Origin: QWHO01 sp039809865
Lineage (GTDB): Bacteria; Vulcanimicrobiota; Xenobia; Xenobiales; QWHO01
Direction: 5' to 3'
DNA: 64,000 nt
Assembly: GCA_039809865.1 (NCBI GenBank)
Contig: JBDHVW010000023.1
Span: forward strand, 31,964-95,963
Under the pieces are notes generated by a model, which worked only from the letters and a program-made list of their open reading frames with translations, did no database searches and was not told where the DNA came from. Both the position numbers and the translations under genes were made by a program. Shown here one piece after another: positions 8,584 to 16,677 of this stretch; position 1 is the first letter of the stretch; each line of letters begins with the position of its first letter.

Positions 8584-9036
8584 ATGCGGCGCCGCGGACA
8601 TTCGCTCCTCGAAGCGGTCGTGGCGGCCTCGGTTTTCGCCATCGTAGCGGTGGCCCTCACGGGCATCTGGTTCATGTACTACTCCGCCCTGTCCAAGTCG
8701 GCCAATACCCTGGCTGCCAATCACCTGGCCCGTACCGTGGTGGAGGGAGCCATCGCCAACGGCTACGACTGGATCGTCACCCAGCAGCAGCAGACCGACC
8801 TGGTCTACACGCTGGAGCGGCGCGTCCGCAGCCGCAGGGCCAACAGTGAATATCACGTCGATTGGGTGGCTATCACCAATGCCGGCCAGTCGATCACCAC
8901 CATGCTCCCGGCCGAGGTCTGCCGCATCTCGGTTACGGTGAAGTGGAAAGACGATACCGGCAACCAGATCGATGCCGGTCCCTACAATCACCAGGTGGTT
9001 TACTCCACCTGGATCTACCGGAGCGCGTCGCAGTGA
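8584..9036 (+). CDS. Type IV prepilin-like protein (minor pilin/pseudopilin)
   Basis: 150 aa from the ATG at 8584, preceded by AGGAG at 8573-8577. The N-terminus MRRRGHSLLEAVVAASVFAIV is a classical type III prepilin leader: a short basic leader, Gly at the -1 site, and Glu at +5 of the mature protein, followed by a hydrophobic helix. The rest is a small globular domain ending in a V-Y-S-T-W strand. A prepilin peptidase, not seen here, would be needed for processing. It follows the PilX-like gene by 10 nt and overlaps the next prepilin as GTGA. Confidence 0.88.
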   Translation: MRRRGHSLLEAVVAASVFAIVAVALTGIWFMYYSALSKSANTLAANHLARTVVEGAIANGYDWIVTQQQQTDLVYTLERRVRSRRANSEYHVDWVAITNAGQSITTMLPAEVCRISVTVKWKDDTGNQIDAGPYNHQVVYSTWIYRSASQ

Positions 9037-9728
9037 GGAAGCGCAGCCTCGGTATGTCCCTGATGGAGATCCTGGTCGCCATCTTCGTGATGGGGATCGT
9101 CGTCTGGGGGGCCTACGAGATCTTCCGGGAAGGCATTCAATACTTCAAGACCAATCAGAGGGCCAGCGACGCCCAGCGACACTGCCTCAACCTGCTGAGC
9201 CAGGTCTGCCTGCAGGTCACCAATGCCAAAGAGGAGCTCGTCAAGAACTACGACGCTCCCGGCGTGGTCCCCGGAGTCTGCTTCGCCTCGCCCCTGGCCG
9301 ACGACGGCAAGGTGCACTACGACCTGACCAACGGCAATCAGGTCTTCTGGCAGAAGATCGTCTGCTATTACCTGGATACGACTTCCGGTAAGGTCTACCG
9401 CAAAATCGAGAAGATTCCCGACACGGTGGCGGGCGAGACGGGCAACAGCGACATGGGTCAGGTGGAGGCGCTGCTCGCCACCTCCACCACGAACTACTTC
9501 CAATCGCTCAACACCAACGCGGTCACCCTGATCGCCGAGGACATCGTGGCCTTCAAAGTCAGCGCCTACGATCCCGCGACCAGCGGGGTCGTGCCGGGGG
9601 CCGGGCCCAGCGCCGGCGCGGGCGGTGGACGCGCGTTCGATATCGTGGTGGAAGCCGGGAACCCCACGGACATGGGGCCCAACGGCTACTACCTCAAGCT
9701 CGATTCCCGCGTCGCTCCCCGAGGCTGA
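9033..9728 (+). CDS. Type IV prepilin-like protein (second minor pilin)
   Basis: 231 aa. The GTG at 9033 overlaps the upstream stop (GTGA) and gives the leader MRKRSLGMSLMEILVAIFV: basic residues, Gly, then MSLME with Glu at +5 and a hydrophobic helix, a canonical prepilin signal. The C-terminal domain contains a Gly/Ala-rich loop (about 185-205). The gene stops with TGA immediately followed by the TTG start of the second HTTM gene, in the same frame. Likely a minor pilin in the same fibre as its two neighbours. Confidence 0.88.
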   Translation: MRKRSLGMSLMEILVAIFVMGIVVWGAYEIFREGIQYFKTNQRASDAQRHCLNLLSQVCLQVTNAKEELVKNYDAPGVVPGVCFASPLADDGKVHYDLTNGNQVFWQKIVCYYLDTTSGKVYRKIEKIPDTVAGETGNSDMGQVEALLATSTTNYFQSLNTNAVTLIAEDIVAFKVSAYDPATSGVVPGAGPSAGAGGGRAFDIVVEAGNPTDMGPNGYYLKLDSRVAPRG

Positions 9729-11081
9729 TTGGCCGTTGGCGAACGTCTAAAAGCTCCGTTTACCCTGGATCTGCGGTCCCTGGCGCTGCTGCGTATGGGT
9801 CTGGGTGGGCTGGTCGTGCTGGACGTGCTGCTGCGTCTGCGCGATCTGACGACCTTCTATACCGACGCGGGCGTGCTGCCCCGGGCCGTGCTGCTGCGCC
9901 AGACGTGGCTCAATCCGTCCTATGACCTGTTCCTGAGCACCGGAACCACCGAGGGGATGCTGCTCCTGTTCCTGCTCGTGGCCCTGGCGGGTGGCTGCCT
10001 CGCGGTGGGCTGGCACACCCGCTGGAGCGGCCTGGCGACCTGGTATCTGGTCAGCTGCGTGCAACTGCGCAACCCCATGGTGCTGGACGGGGGCGACGAT
10101 CTTTTGCGCTTGATGCTCTTCTGGACCCCCTTTCTACCGCTGGCGGCCCGCTGGTCGCTGGACGCGCGGCGCCATCCCGAGTGGCAACGGTTGCCCGACG
10201 GCTACTTCAGCGTGGCCACGGTGGGTTACGTGTTGCAGGTTTGCTGCCTCTACGGCTTCGCCGGGCTGCTCAAGTCGGATCCGGTCTGGCGCGTCACGGG
10301 CGACGCCCTCTACTACGCGCTCAGTGTCGACCAGTTCGCCACCGGGCTGGGGATGAAGCTGACCGCCTATCCCGGCCTGCTGCGCCCATTGACCTTTGGG
10401 GCCCTGGCGATCGAGCTGACGGTGCCGGTCTTGCTGCTCCTGCCCTGGGGCACGCGCTGGCTCCGCTGGCTGGCGCTCATCCTGGCCTGGTCGCTGCACC
10501 TTGGGATCGCGGCCACGATGCACCTGGGCCTCTTCATGCCGATCTGCTGCGTCTGCCTGCTCGGGTTGCTGCCCCTGCGCGGCCAGCCCGGCTCGACCGA
10601 GCCGGTTCCCCCGGCCTACCGGCTCGGCTGGGCCACGCAGACTCTGCTCGGGATGATGTGCGTCTTCATTCTGGGAATGAACGTGCGCAGCCTCGACCCG
10701 CATCCGCCGCGCATGAATCGCATTCTGGTCTGGGTGGCGGCGCTTTCTCACGAGGGCCAGGGATGGTATCTCTTTGCCCCTCACCCGCTCACCGACGACG
10801 GCTGGTTCTGGGTGCACGGTCGCGGCGCCGACGGCCGCGAGGTGGACGTGCTGGGGGGAGCCGACAAGCCGGCCATGGTGTCGGCCCAGTTTGCCAACCA
10901 GCGCTGGCGGCGCTGGCTGCAGAATCTCAAAGAGGGCTACCCGGACCTGCGGGCCAGCTATCTGCGGCAAGTGGCGCGGACGCGCGGGTTGAGCCACGTG
11001 ACGCTGACCTACATGGAGGAGCAGACCCCTCCACCCGGGGGGCAGGCCACGGTCGTGCTAAAAGTTCTTGATCAGCTCTAG
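9729..11081 (+). CDS. HTTM-domain multi-pass membrane protein (second paralogue)
   Basis: 450 aa. The TTG at 9729 sits directly after the upstream TGA. The signature LDLRSLALLRMGLG and DLTTFYTDAGVLPR is nearly identical to the HTTM protein at 5279. About eight hydrophobic segments follow, and the C-terminal soluble part has GQGWYLFAPHPLTDDGWF, matching the paralogue's WDLFAPLPPLDGWF. The 3' end overlaps the convergent gspF/pilC gene by 24 nt. The arrangement HTTM-pilins-HTTM suggests duplication around the pilus genes or shared function. Confidence 0.85.
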   Translation: MAVGERLKAPFTLDLRSLALLRMGLGGLVVLDVLLRLRDLTTFYTDAGVLPRAVLLRQTWLNPSYDLFLSTGTTEGMLLLFLLVALAGGCLAVGWHTRWSGLATWYLVSCVQLRNPMVLDGGDDLLRLMLFWTPFLPLAARWSLDARRHPEWQRLPDGYFSVATVGYVLQVCCLYGFAGLLKSDPVWRVTGDALYYALSVDQFATGLGMKLTAYPGLLRPLTFGALAIELTVPVLLLLPWGTRWLRWLALILAWSLHLGIAATMHLGLFMPICCVCLLGLLPLRGQPGSTEPVPPAYRLGWATQTLLGMMCVFILGMNVRSLDPHPPRMNRILVWVAALSHEGQGWYLFAPHPLTDDGWFWVHGRGADGREVDVLGGADKPAMVSAQFANQRWRRWLQNLKEGYPDLRASYLRQVARTRGLSHVTLTYMEEQTPPPGGQATVVLKVLDQL

Positions 11082-12242
11082 CGTGGGCAAGATGGCGCTG
11101 AGCACGATGAAACCCACCACCAGCCCCATCCCGGCCATCAGCAGGGGTTCGAGCATGGCCGCCAGGTCGGAGAGCGCCAGCTCGACCTCCTCGTCGTAGA
11201 TGCGCGCCGCGTAGCGCACCATCTCGGTCAGGCCGCCGGTCTCCTCGCCCACGCTCACCAGGTAGATGGCGGCTCGCGGCAAGATGGGCACGCTCTCGAG
11301 CGACTGCCCCAGGTCGAGGCCGTCGATCATCTGCTTGCGGGCCACCATCATGCATTCCTTCACCCAGGCGTTGCCCGAGACGTTGGCGGCGCGCGCCATC
11401 GCGTCCACCATCGGCATGCCCGCGTCGAGCATGGTGGCCAGCGAGTAGAGGATGCGCGTGGTGGCCATCTTCTGCATGACCGGCCCGAAGATGGGGATCT
11501 CCATCGGCAGTCGAGTCAGCGCGCTGTCGAGCCGGGGGTTGTTCTTCAGCCAGCGCCGCAGCCAGGGCTTCCCCAGCCACAGACCCACGAGGCCGAGACC
11601 GCACAGGATCACGCCCGGGAGCATCCAGGTGCGCAAGGACAACAGCATTCGGGTGGGCCACGGGAGAGTCACCTTGAGACTCGTGAAGAGCGGCTGGATC
11701 ATCGGCAACAGGAAGAAGACGAAGAAGAAGACGCTGGCCATCGACACCAGGAACAAGATGGCCGGGTAGGTGAACGTGGCCACCAGCTTCTTCTGCAGCT
11801 TGAGATTCTTCTCGAGCAGGTCGGCCAGCCGGTTGAGCAGCTCCTGGAGCTGGCCCGATTTCTCGCCGGTCTCCACCAGCGAGCAGTAGACCTCGGAGAA
11901 GACCTGGGGATGGTTGCGCAGGGCCCGCGAGAACATCACCCCGCCGTGGACCCGCGCGGTGACGTCTTCGAGGATCTTGCGCAGCCCCCGGTCTTCCAGG
12001 CTCTCGGTGAAAAAGTTCAAGGCCCGATACAGGGGGATCCCGGCGTCGAGCATGGCGGCGAGCTGACGGGTGAAGGTGGAAAGCTCTTCCAGATTGGCTC
12101 TCGGGGCGCCTCGGCCGGGGATGAGCCCGCGAAGTTGCTGTTTCAGTTCTTCGGTCGGTGAGCTCACCTCTTGAATTTCGGCCCGTCGCGCCACTTTCCC
12201 TTGAAGGAAACCTTGGCTGCTTCGGCCGGTTGGATGCTTCAT
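11058..12242 (-). CDS. Type II secretion/type IV pilus inner-membrane platform protein (GspF/PilC family)
   Basis: About 394 aa from the ATG at 12242. Two T2SSF repeats are visible: one with FTRQLAAMLDAGIPLYRAL, the second with ILYSLATMLDAGMPMVDAM, each ending in a hydrophobic segment; the second carries SVGEETGGLTEM. This inner-membrane scaffold works with an assembly ATPase (not in the window) to polymerise pilins. Position opposite the prepilin genes supports one pilus/secretion system. The start is uncertain: ATGs at 12263-12266 would overlap the small divergent gene, and GTGs at 12194 and 12167 are also possible. Confidence 0.9.
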   Translation of the reverse strand: MKHPTGRSSQGFLQGKVARRAEIQEVSSPTEELKQQLRGLIPGRGAPRANLEELSTFTRQLAAMLDAGIPLYRALNFFTESLEDRGLRKILEDVTARVHGGVMFSRALRNHPQVFSEVYCSLVETGEKSGQLQELLNRLADLLEKNLKLQKKLVATFTYPAILFLVSMASVFFFVFFLLPMIQPLFTSLKVTLPWPTRMLLSLRTWMLPGVILCGLGLVGLWLGKPWLRRWLKNNPRLDSALTRLPMEIPIFGPVMQKMATTRILYSLATMLDAGMPMVDAMARAANVSGNAWVKECMMVARKQMIDGLDLGQSLESVPILPRAAIYLVSVGEETGGLTEMVRYAARIYDEEVELALSDLAAMLEPLLMAGMGLVVGFIVLSAILPTLELIKNF

Positions 12243-12264
12243 TCCACCGAAAGAGGTAGCCATC

Positions 12265-12564
12265 ATGTTGAAAACAGCTCTGATCTTCGGCGTCGTCCTG
12301 TGCACCCTGGTCGTGGGCCCGGCCCAGGCCGAGGGGGTGAACCAGCGAGAACGCCACCAGGGAAGCCGGATCTACGGGGGCATCCAGAATGGAGAGCTTT
12401 CCCAGGGAGAAGCGCGCCGCGTCTCCCGCGACCTGGCCCACGTGCAGCGCGTCGAGGATCGCTTCCGCCGGTCGGGCTCCGGCTACAGCGTTCGTGAGCG
12501 CTGCGCCACCCAGGCCATGCTGAACCGCAGCAGCAACCGGATCTATCGTCTCAAGCACAACTAG
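12265..12564 (+). CDS. Small secreted protein, unknown function
   Basis: 99 aa with a clear Sec signal peptide (MLKTALIFGVVLCTLVVGPAQA) and an AAGAGGT ribosome-binding site at 12248-12254. The mature part is basic and helical: a QRERHQGSRIYGGIQNGELS region and a C-terminal LNRSSNRIYRLKHN element. Similar short periplasmic proteins with a terminal LNRSS-x-x-IYR-x-KHN are common in environmental genomes but uncharacterised as far as I know. It is divergent from gspF/pilC with about 22 bp between starts. Confidence 0.8.
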   Translation: MLKTALIFGVVLCTLVVGPAQAEGVNQRERHQGSRIYGGIQNGELSQGEARRVSRDLAHVQRVEDRFRRSGSGYSVRERCATQAMLNRSSNRIYRLKHN

Positions 12565-12596
12565 GAATCCGGGTCCTCGCGCTCGAAAATTCCTCA

Positions 12597-13370
12597 ATGC
12601 GTTGGCTGCGCGTTACGGGCCTGCTGGTGATGGGGCTGCTCCTGATGGCGCAGACCTATACCGACGACGACATCGAGCAGATGAAGTCCCGTTACGAGCC
12701 CGTGCGCGTTCGCAAGGGCGATCTGCCCCGGGAGTTTCTCGAGCGCGAGTACCAGGCGCCGCGCCTGGTCGACTGGATGCTCCCCTACGAGAAGTGGGAG
12801 GAGGAATACCGCAAGTATTTCCAGCGCCACTACCACGACCCGTCGCTCACGTTCAAGCCCACGGCCATCGTGATGCACTACACGGTCACCCCCGATGCGT
12901 TCAGCGTGCGCAACGGATTCGTGCGCGGCTGCAACATGTCCAACGGAGACAAGGGGACGATCTGGGGGCATTCCAGCGTGCAGCTGATGATCGGCCCCAC
13001 GGGCACGGTCTACCAACTGCTGCCCCTGGACCGCCGCTGCACGGGAGCCTACGGCGTCAACCACGTGGCCCTGTCGATCGAGATGGTGGCCCGTAACGAG
13101 AGCGAGCTGCTCGGCCGCCCCAAGCAGATCTGGGCGAGCTTTTGCCTGGTCCGCTCCCTGATGCGGCAGTTCGACATTCCCGCCAGCCGGATCTATGCCC
13201 ACTACGAGGTGAGCACCGGAGTCTCGGTCGTGCCCGACTATCTCGACTACAACGACGATACCTACCCCGACGGCTATCCCCCCAACAGCGCGCGCACCGA
13301 CCCCGGTCGGACCTACATGAAGTGGCTGAGGCAGTATCTGGCCAAAGTGGGCCCGGCGCCCGAGGAGTAG
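12597..13370 (+). CDS. Secreted N-acetylmuramoyl-L-alanine amidase (Amidase_2 family)
   Basis: 257 aa with a short signal peptide (to about residue 18). The amidase fold is shown by the zinc-ligand pattern: H94 in IVMHYTV, H202 in IYAHYEV and D235 in RTDPGRTY, with E162 in SIEMVA at the catalytic Glu position. It probably cleaves the MurNAc-L-Ala bond in cell-wall turnover or recycling. About 70 residues between signal peptide and catalytic domain have no recognised fold. Downstream genes on the same strand follow closely (33 nt). Confidence 0.87.
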   Translation: MRWLRVTGLLVMGLLLMAQTYTDDDIEQMKSRYEPVRVRKGDLPREFLEREYQAPRLVDWMLPYEKWEEEYRKYFQRHYHDPSLTFKPTAIVMHYTVTPDAFSVRNGFVRGCNMSNGDKGTIWGHSSVQLMIGPTGTVYQLLPLDRRCTGAYGVNHVALSIEMVARNESELLGRPKQIWASFCLVRSLMRQFDIPASRIYAHYEVSTGVSVVPDYLDYNDDTYPDGYPPNSARTDPGRTYMKWLRQYLAKVGPAPEE

Positions 13371-13402
13371 CGCTCCCGGGCCGAGAACTCCAGGCTTTGG
13401 CC

Positions 13403-14239
13403 GTGAAGAAGATCCAACCCACCCCCGAGCAATGGGCGTGCCTGCTGCCCATGGAGCGTTTCCACTTCAAAGTGGTGGATGCCATCAACCGCTCCAACTG
13501 GCTCCCTGCTATCACATCCACCCTGAACTGCCATATTTCGCGCTTCTGGGTCGAGCAATTCGTGCGCAACCACATGCAGGACCACGGCTTCGAGAATTTC
13601 CGCAAGGTCGATCCTGCCCGCGGTGTCTTCCTGGTGGCCAATCACCGCACGTTCTATGACCAGTTCTCGATCATGGGCCGCCTCTTTACGCTTTACGGCA
13701 ATCACCATCGCATCTTCTTCCCGATCCGGGCGCCTTTCTTCTACGACTCGCTGGCGGGCATGTTCGTCAACCTCTCGCTGGCGTTTGGGGCCATGTACCC
13801 GCCCATCATGCGCGAGCCCAAACGCAAGGTCTGGAACAGCTTTGCCATGGACCTGCTGGCCGAGCTGCTGCAGGACAAGCGCAACCTGGTGGGCTTCCAT
13901 CCCGAGGGCAAGCGCAGCCAGGAGCCGGACCCCTACACGCTGCTGCCGGGCAAGCTGGGCACCGGAATGGTCATCCACAAGTCGCGCGCCAACGTCGTCC
14001 CGGTTTACCTGCAGGGCTTCCCGCGCAGCGTGCTGCCCTGGCCGGGGGCCAACCTGGTCGGCAAACCGAAGCCGGTAGTGCACGCGGTGATGGGCCCCCC
14101 GGTAGATTGCTCGGAAGAGCTGGAGATGCCGGCCGACCGGCGCACCTATATGCGCATCACCAAAAAAGTGATGGACGCGCTGGCCGCGGCGGCCGAGCGC
14201 GAACGGGCCATCCGGGCCGAATGGAGGGTAAACGCTTGA
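13403..14239 (+). CDS. 1-acylglycerol-3-phosphate acyltransferase-like protein (PlsC family)
   Basis: 278 aa from the GTG at 13403; no ATG is available before the domain. The acyltransferase motif I is NHRTFYD (H81, D86), and motif III is FHPEGKRS, with a later VPVYLQG element. These match the glycerol-phosphate acyltransferase superfamily, which transfers acyl groups to lysophospholipid or related acceptors at the inner membrane. Acceptor specificity cannot be read. The stop overlaps the next gene (TTGA at 14236). Confidence 0.85.
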   Translation: MKKIQPTPEQWACLLPMERFHFKVVDAINRSNWLPAITSTLNCHISRFWVEQFVRNHMQDHGFENFRKVDPARGVFLVANHRTFYDQFSIMGRLFTLYGNHHRIFFPIRAPFFYDSLAGMFVNLSLAFGAMYPPIMREPKRKVWNSFAMDLLAELLQDKRNLVGFHPEGKRSQEPDPYTLLPGKLGTGMVIHKSRANVVPVYLQGFPRSVLPWPGANLVGKPKPVVHAVMGPPVDCSEELEMPADRRTYMRITKKVMDALAAAAERERAIRAEWRVNA

Positions 14240-14571
14240 GGACCTTATTGTTGTGCTTGTTACTGACCGGGCTGGTGTGGGCCCAGGACCTGTCGCGCCC
14301 GGAGGGCCGCTGGGAGGTCGCCCACACCGACGGCAAGACCTTCCACATCGATGTTCAGATCGACCACACATGCACCAGCGACTACGGCGGCGGCGAGGTG
14401 GGCAGCTGGCGCTACGAGCCCGGCGTGGGCCTGACCCTGGACTGGACCGACGGCTGGCGCGACCGCATCTTCACAACGCCCGAGGGCGAGCTGGTCAAAT
14501 GGGGCTGGAAGCCCGGCGCCGACCGCAACGGCGAGCCCAGTAACCGGACGAGGGCCCGCAAGCTACGCTGA
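14236..14571 (+). CDS. Small secreted protein, unknown
   Basis: 111 aa. I chose the TTG at 14236 because GGAGGG (14223-14228) sits 7 nt upstream and it begins a clean signal peptide (MRTLLLCLLLTGLVWAQ); an ATG at 14221 would add five polar residues. The mature domain is Trp/Gly-rich beta sequence (GRWEVAHTDGKTF, VGSWRYEPGVGL, DWTDGWRD). Probably periplasmic or secreted. Its 3' end overlaps the convergent gene at 14563 by 9 nt. No family recognised. Confidence 0.7.
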   Translation: MRTLLLCLLLTGLVWAQDLSRPEGRWEVAHTDGKTFHIDVQIDHTCTSDYGGGEVGSWRYEPGVGLTLDWTDGWRDRIFTTPEGELVKWGWKPGADRNGEPSNRTRARKLR

Positions 14572-15585
14572 CTTGCCCTCGCGTCTGGCCAGGTCTTCCG
14601 CTTTCTTCTTGAGGGCGTCCTCGCGGTAACGCAGCATCTCCTCGCGGACGTGCCGCTCGCGGTCCATCCTGGTCACGGCGCCGGCCTGCTCTTTCTCGGA
14701 CAGGGCGACCTCTTGCTCGCGCGCGTCCAGAGCCTTGTCGCGCTTGTCCATGTCCAGCCATTCCTGGCCCTGGTGGCCGCGATACCTGGCCTCGGAGACG
14801 CCTTTGCGGATCAGGTCCACGATGGTCATCCCGCCGACGAAGCAGATGGCGCCCAGCACCACCCCGCCCACCAGCGCGCCGGCGGCGGCGCCGCCCACCA
14901 GGGTGGGGAAGTTGAGGTTGGCCGCGATCAGGCCCTGGGCCAGACCCGCGCCCGTCATGATGCCCGCGCCCATGGCCGCGCCCCCGGCCACGCCACTCAG
15001 GGTGGCCATGCCGCCGATCACCATGCCCACGTTGCGCATCGGGCCGCTGCCCAGGGAAACATAGGGACGCTGCTCGTCCGGATCCGGGGGCGCCGGTGGA
15101 GGCGTCGCGGCCGGGGCCCCCGCGCCGTTCTTCTCCAGCCAGTGAGCGCTGGCGCCCTTCAGCGCACCGACGGCCGCACCCGGCACGAAGGCCGGCTTGC
15201 CCGCGATCTCGCCCAGAGAGTTGCCGATGCGCCAGCCACCGGCGGCGCCGCAGACGCCGCCGAGCACCATGCCGGCCGCGCCGAAAGCGTTGATCGTATG
15301 GAGCCCGGTCGTCAGGAAGCTCCAGCCGCCGTGGCTCATGGCCGCGGCCACCGGTCCGGCGAAGCCGCCGCCCAGAATGCCGCCCGCCAGGGCTCCTCCG
15401 ATGACGCCGCCGTAGAGTCCCAGCATCATCAGCGAGAATCCGCCGGCTCCCGCGGAAATGTTGGAGCTCTCTTCCATCCACTCGCGCCCGGTCTCGAGAG
15501 CGGCTTCTTTGACGTCCTGGCCCAGCGTGCGCTCGGCCCGGGGTGGGGTCTGCACCGGAGCGGTGCGGACGGCTTGCACGTTCAC
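14563..15585 (-). CDS. Gly-rich multi-pass membrane protein with C-terminal coiled coil (paralogue A)
   Basis: 340 aa, starting ATG at 15585 inside the previous stop (ATGA). A P/A/T/Q-rich leader (MNVQAVRTAPVQTPPRAER) lacks a signal peptide. Four or more Gly/Ala-rich hydrophobic segments with dense GxxxG motifs occupy about 45-255. The last 75 residues are a charged coiled coil (DKALDAREQEVALSEKEQ). Same architecture as the gene just upstream (15582-16628), so tandem duplication. The layout of hydrophobic core plus coiled coil resembles pore-forming or translocator-type proteins, but that is analogy only. Confidence 0.75.
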   Translation of the reverse strand: MNVQAVRTAPVQTPPRAERTLGQDVKEAALETGREWMEESSNISAGAGGFSLMMLGLYGGVIGGALAGGILGGGFAGPVAAAMSHGGWSFLTTGLHTINAFGAAGMVLGGVCGAAGGWRIGNSLGEIAGKPAFVPGAAVGALKGASAHWLEKNGAGAPAATPPPAPPDPDEQRPYVSLGSGPMRNVGMVIGGMATLSGVAGGAAMGAGIMTGAGLAQGLIAANLNFPTLVGGAAAGALVGGVVLGAICFVGGMTIVDLIRKGVSEARYRGHQGQEWLDMDKRDKALDAREQEVALSEKEQAGAVTRMDRERHVREEMLRYREDALKKKAEDLARREGKSA

Positions 15586-16628
15586 CGCGCACCTCCCAGC
15601 TTCTGCTCGCGCTCGGCCAGCTGTTTGGCCAGCGCGTCGAGCTCCGCCTGGCGCTTGTCCAGGGCCTGGTTCTTGAGCTTGTCGTCCTCGGCCGCTTTGC
15701 CGGCGTCGACCTTGACCTTGTCAGCGCGATCCTGCAGCGCTTTCTCGCGCTCGTTCTGTTTGGCCTCGCGCTCGTTGAGCTGCTTGGCGGTGGTTTTGTG
15801 GCCGGAGGTGAGCTTGCCGCCGGTCTTGTCCCAGATCGTCTGCGCGGCCTGCACCAGCTGCAATCCACCGCGCCCGCCGATGTAGGCCAGCGCTACCGCG
15901 CCTACCAGGCCGCCCACCAGAGCCGTGGCGGGCAGGGCTGACACGAAGCCGCCCCAGGTCAGCGAGCTGGACAGCGCCGTGTGGGCCAGGCTGCCGGCGG
16001 CGGCCAGCGTGGCGCCACCCACGAATCCGCCCACGCCGCCCGAGACCGCGGCAGCCCCGGCCACCATACGGGCGGCCGGCTCGAACTTGCCGTGGAACGT
16101 CGGACCGGATTTCTTGACCGCGGGTTTCTCGTCCTCGGGCTCGGCGCCCGGGACCTCGATCCCCGCCAGTCCTTTGGCTCCGCCCACCACGAAGCCGGCT
16201 CCGAAGCCGACCCCTTTGGCCAGCTTGCCGCCGACTTTCGTGCCCAGACTGAAAGCTCCCAGCGTACCGGTGGCGCCGCCCAGGATCATTCCCACTTTGG
16301 CAGCCGTGCCGGCCGTCGTCAGAGTGGTGGTCACGAATCCCCAGGCGCCGTGGCTGGCCAGCGAGGCGACCACGGGGCCGAGTCCGGCGCCCAGCATCGT
16401 GCCCACCACCGCGCCCCCGAAAACCATCCCGTAGGTGGCCACGGCGGTGAGCGCGATGCCGGTCATGCCCCCGATGCCGAGCTCGAGCTTGTCGCCCCAG
16501 TCGGCGCCCTGGCGGACACCCGATTGCACGGCCAGTTGCGTGCGGGTTGGCGGCGTCGTTTGAGCGCGCGGAGCTTGGAAAGCGGTGGTGGTGGCTAGCG
16601 ATACTTGCACGGGCTGCAGGATATGCAT
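15582..16628 (-). CDS. Gly-rich multi-pass membrane protein with C-terminal coiled coil (paralogue B)
   Basis: 348 aa from the ATG at 16628, which gives the leader MHILQPVQVSLATTTAFQAP. Hydrophobic Gly-rich segments span about 50-265, interrupted by a soluble loop (about 160-185, GAEPEDEKPAVKKSG). The C-terminal 90 residues are a long charged coiled coil (LNEREAKQNEREKALQD). It overlaps its paralogue by 4 nt, so the two are co-translated and probably act together. T-rich CAGG direct repeats precede the start. No enzymatic motif. Confidence 0.75.
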   Translation of the reverse strand: MHILQPVQVSLATTTAFQAPRAQTTPPTRTQLAVQSGVRQGADWGDKLELGIGGMTGIALTAVATYGMVFGGAVVGTMLGAGLGPVVASLASHGAWGFVTTTLTTAGTAAKVGMILGGATGTLGAFSLGTKVGGKLAKGVGFGAGFVVGGAKGLAGIEVPGAEPEDEKPAVKKSGPTFHGKFEPAARMVAGAAAVSGGVGGFVGGATLAAAGSLAHTALSSSLTWGGFVSALPATALVGGLVGAVALAYIGGRGGLQLVQAAQTIWDKTGGKLTSGHKTTAKQLNEREAKQNEREKALQDRADKVKVDAGKAAEDDKLKNQALDKRQAELDALAKQLAEREQKLGGAR

Positions 16629-16633
16629 GCGCC

Positions 16634-16671
16634 CTGAAAACACCCTTAAAAACCCCTGAAAAATTAATCCC
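16634..16671 (-). promoter_or_regulatory. T-rich direct repeat upstream of the Gly-rich pair
   Basis: On the minus strand this reads TTTTTCAGGGG, then TTTTTAAGG, then TTTTCAGGG. Related TTCAGG-N5-TTTCA(G/C) arrangements lie upstream of the genes at 40431 and 62696, with a weaker variant at 43291. Half-sites recur with roughly 11-nt spacing, as expected for a tandem-binding regulator. Function inferred only from recurrence. Confidence 0.35.
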
Positions 16672-16677
16672 GGTTTG

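Noticed and set aside
10927..12597. Long minus-strand frame (556 codons) through gspF/pilC
   Set aside because: Arg/Pro/Gly-rich shadow of the real gene in another frame; no domain.
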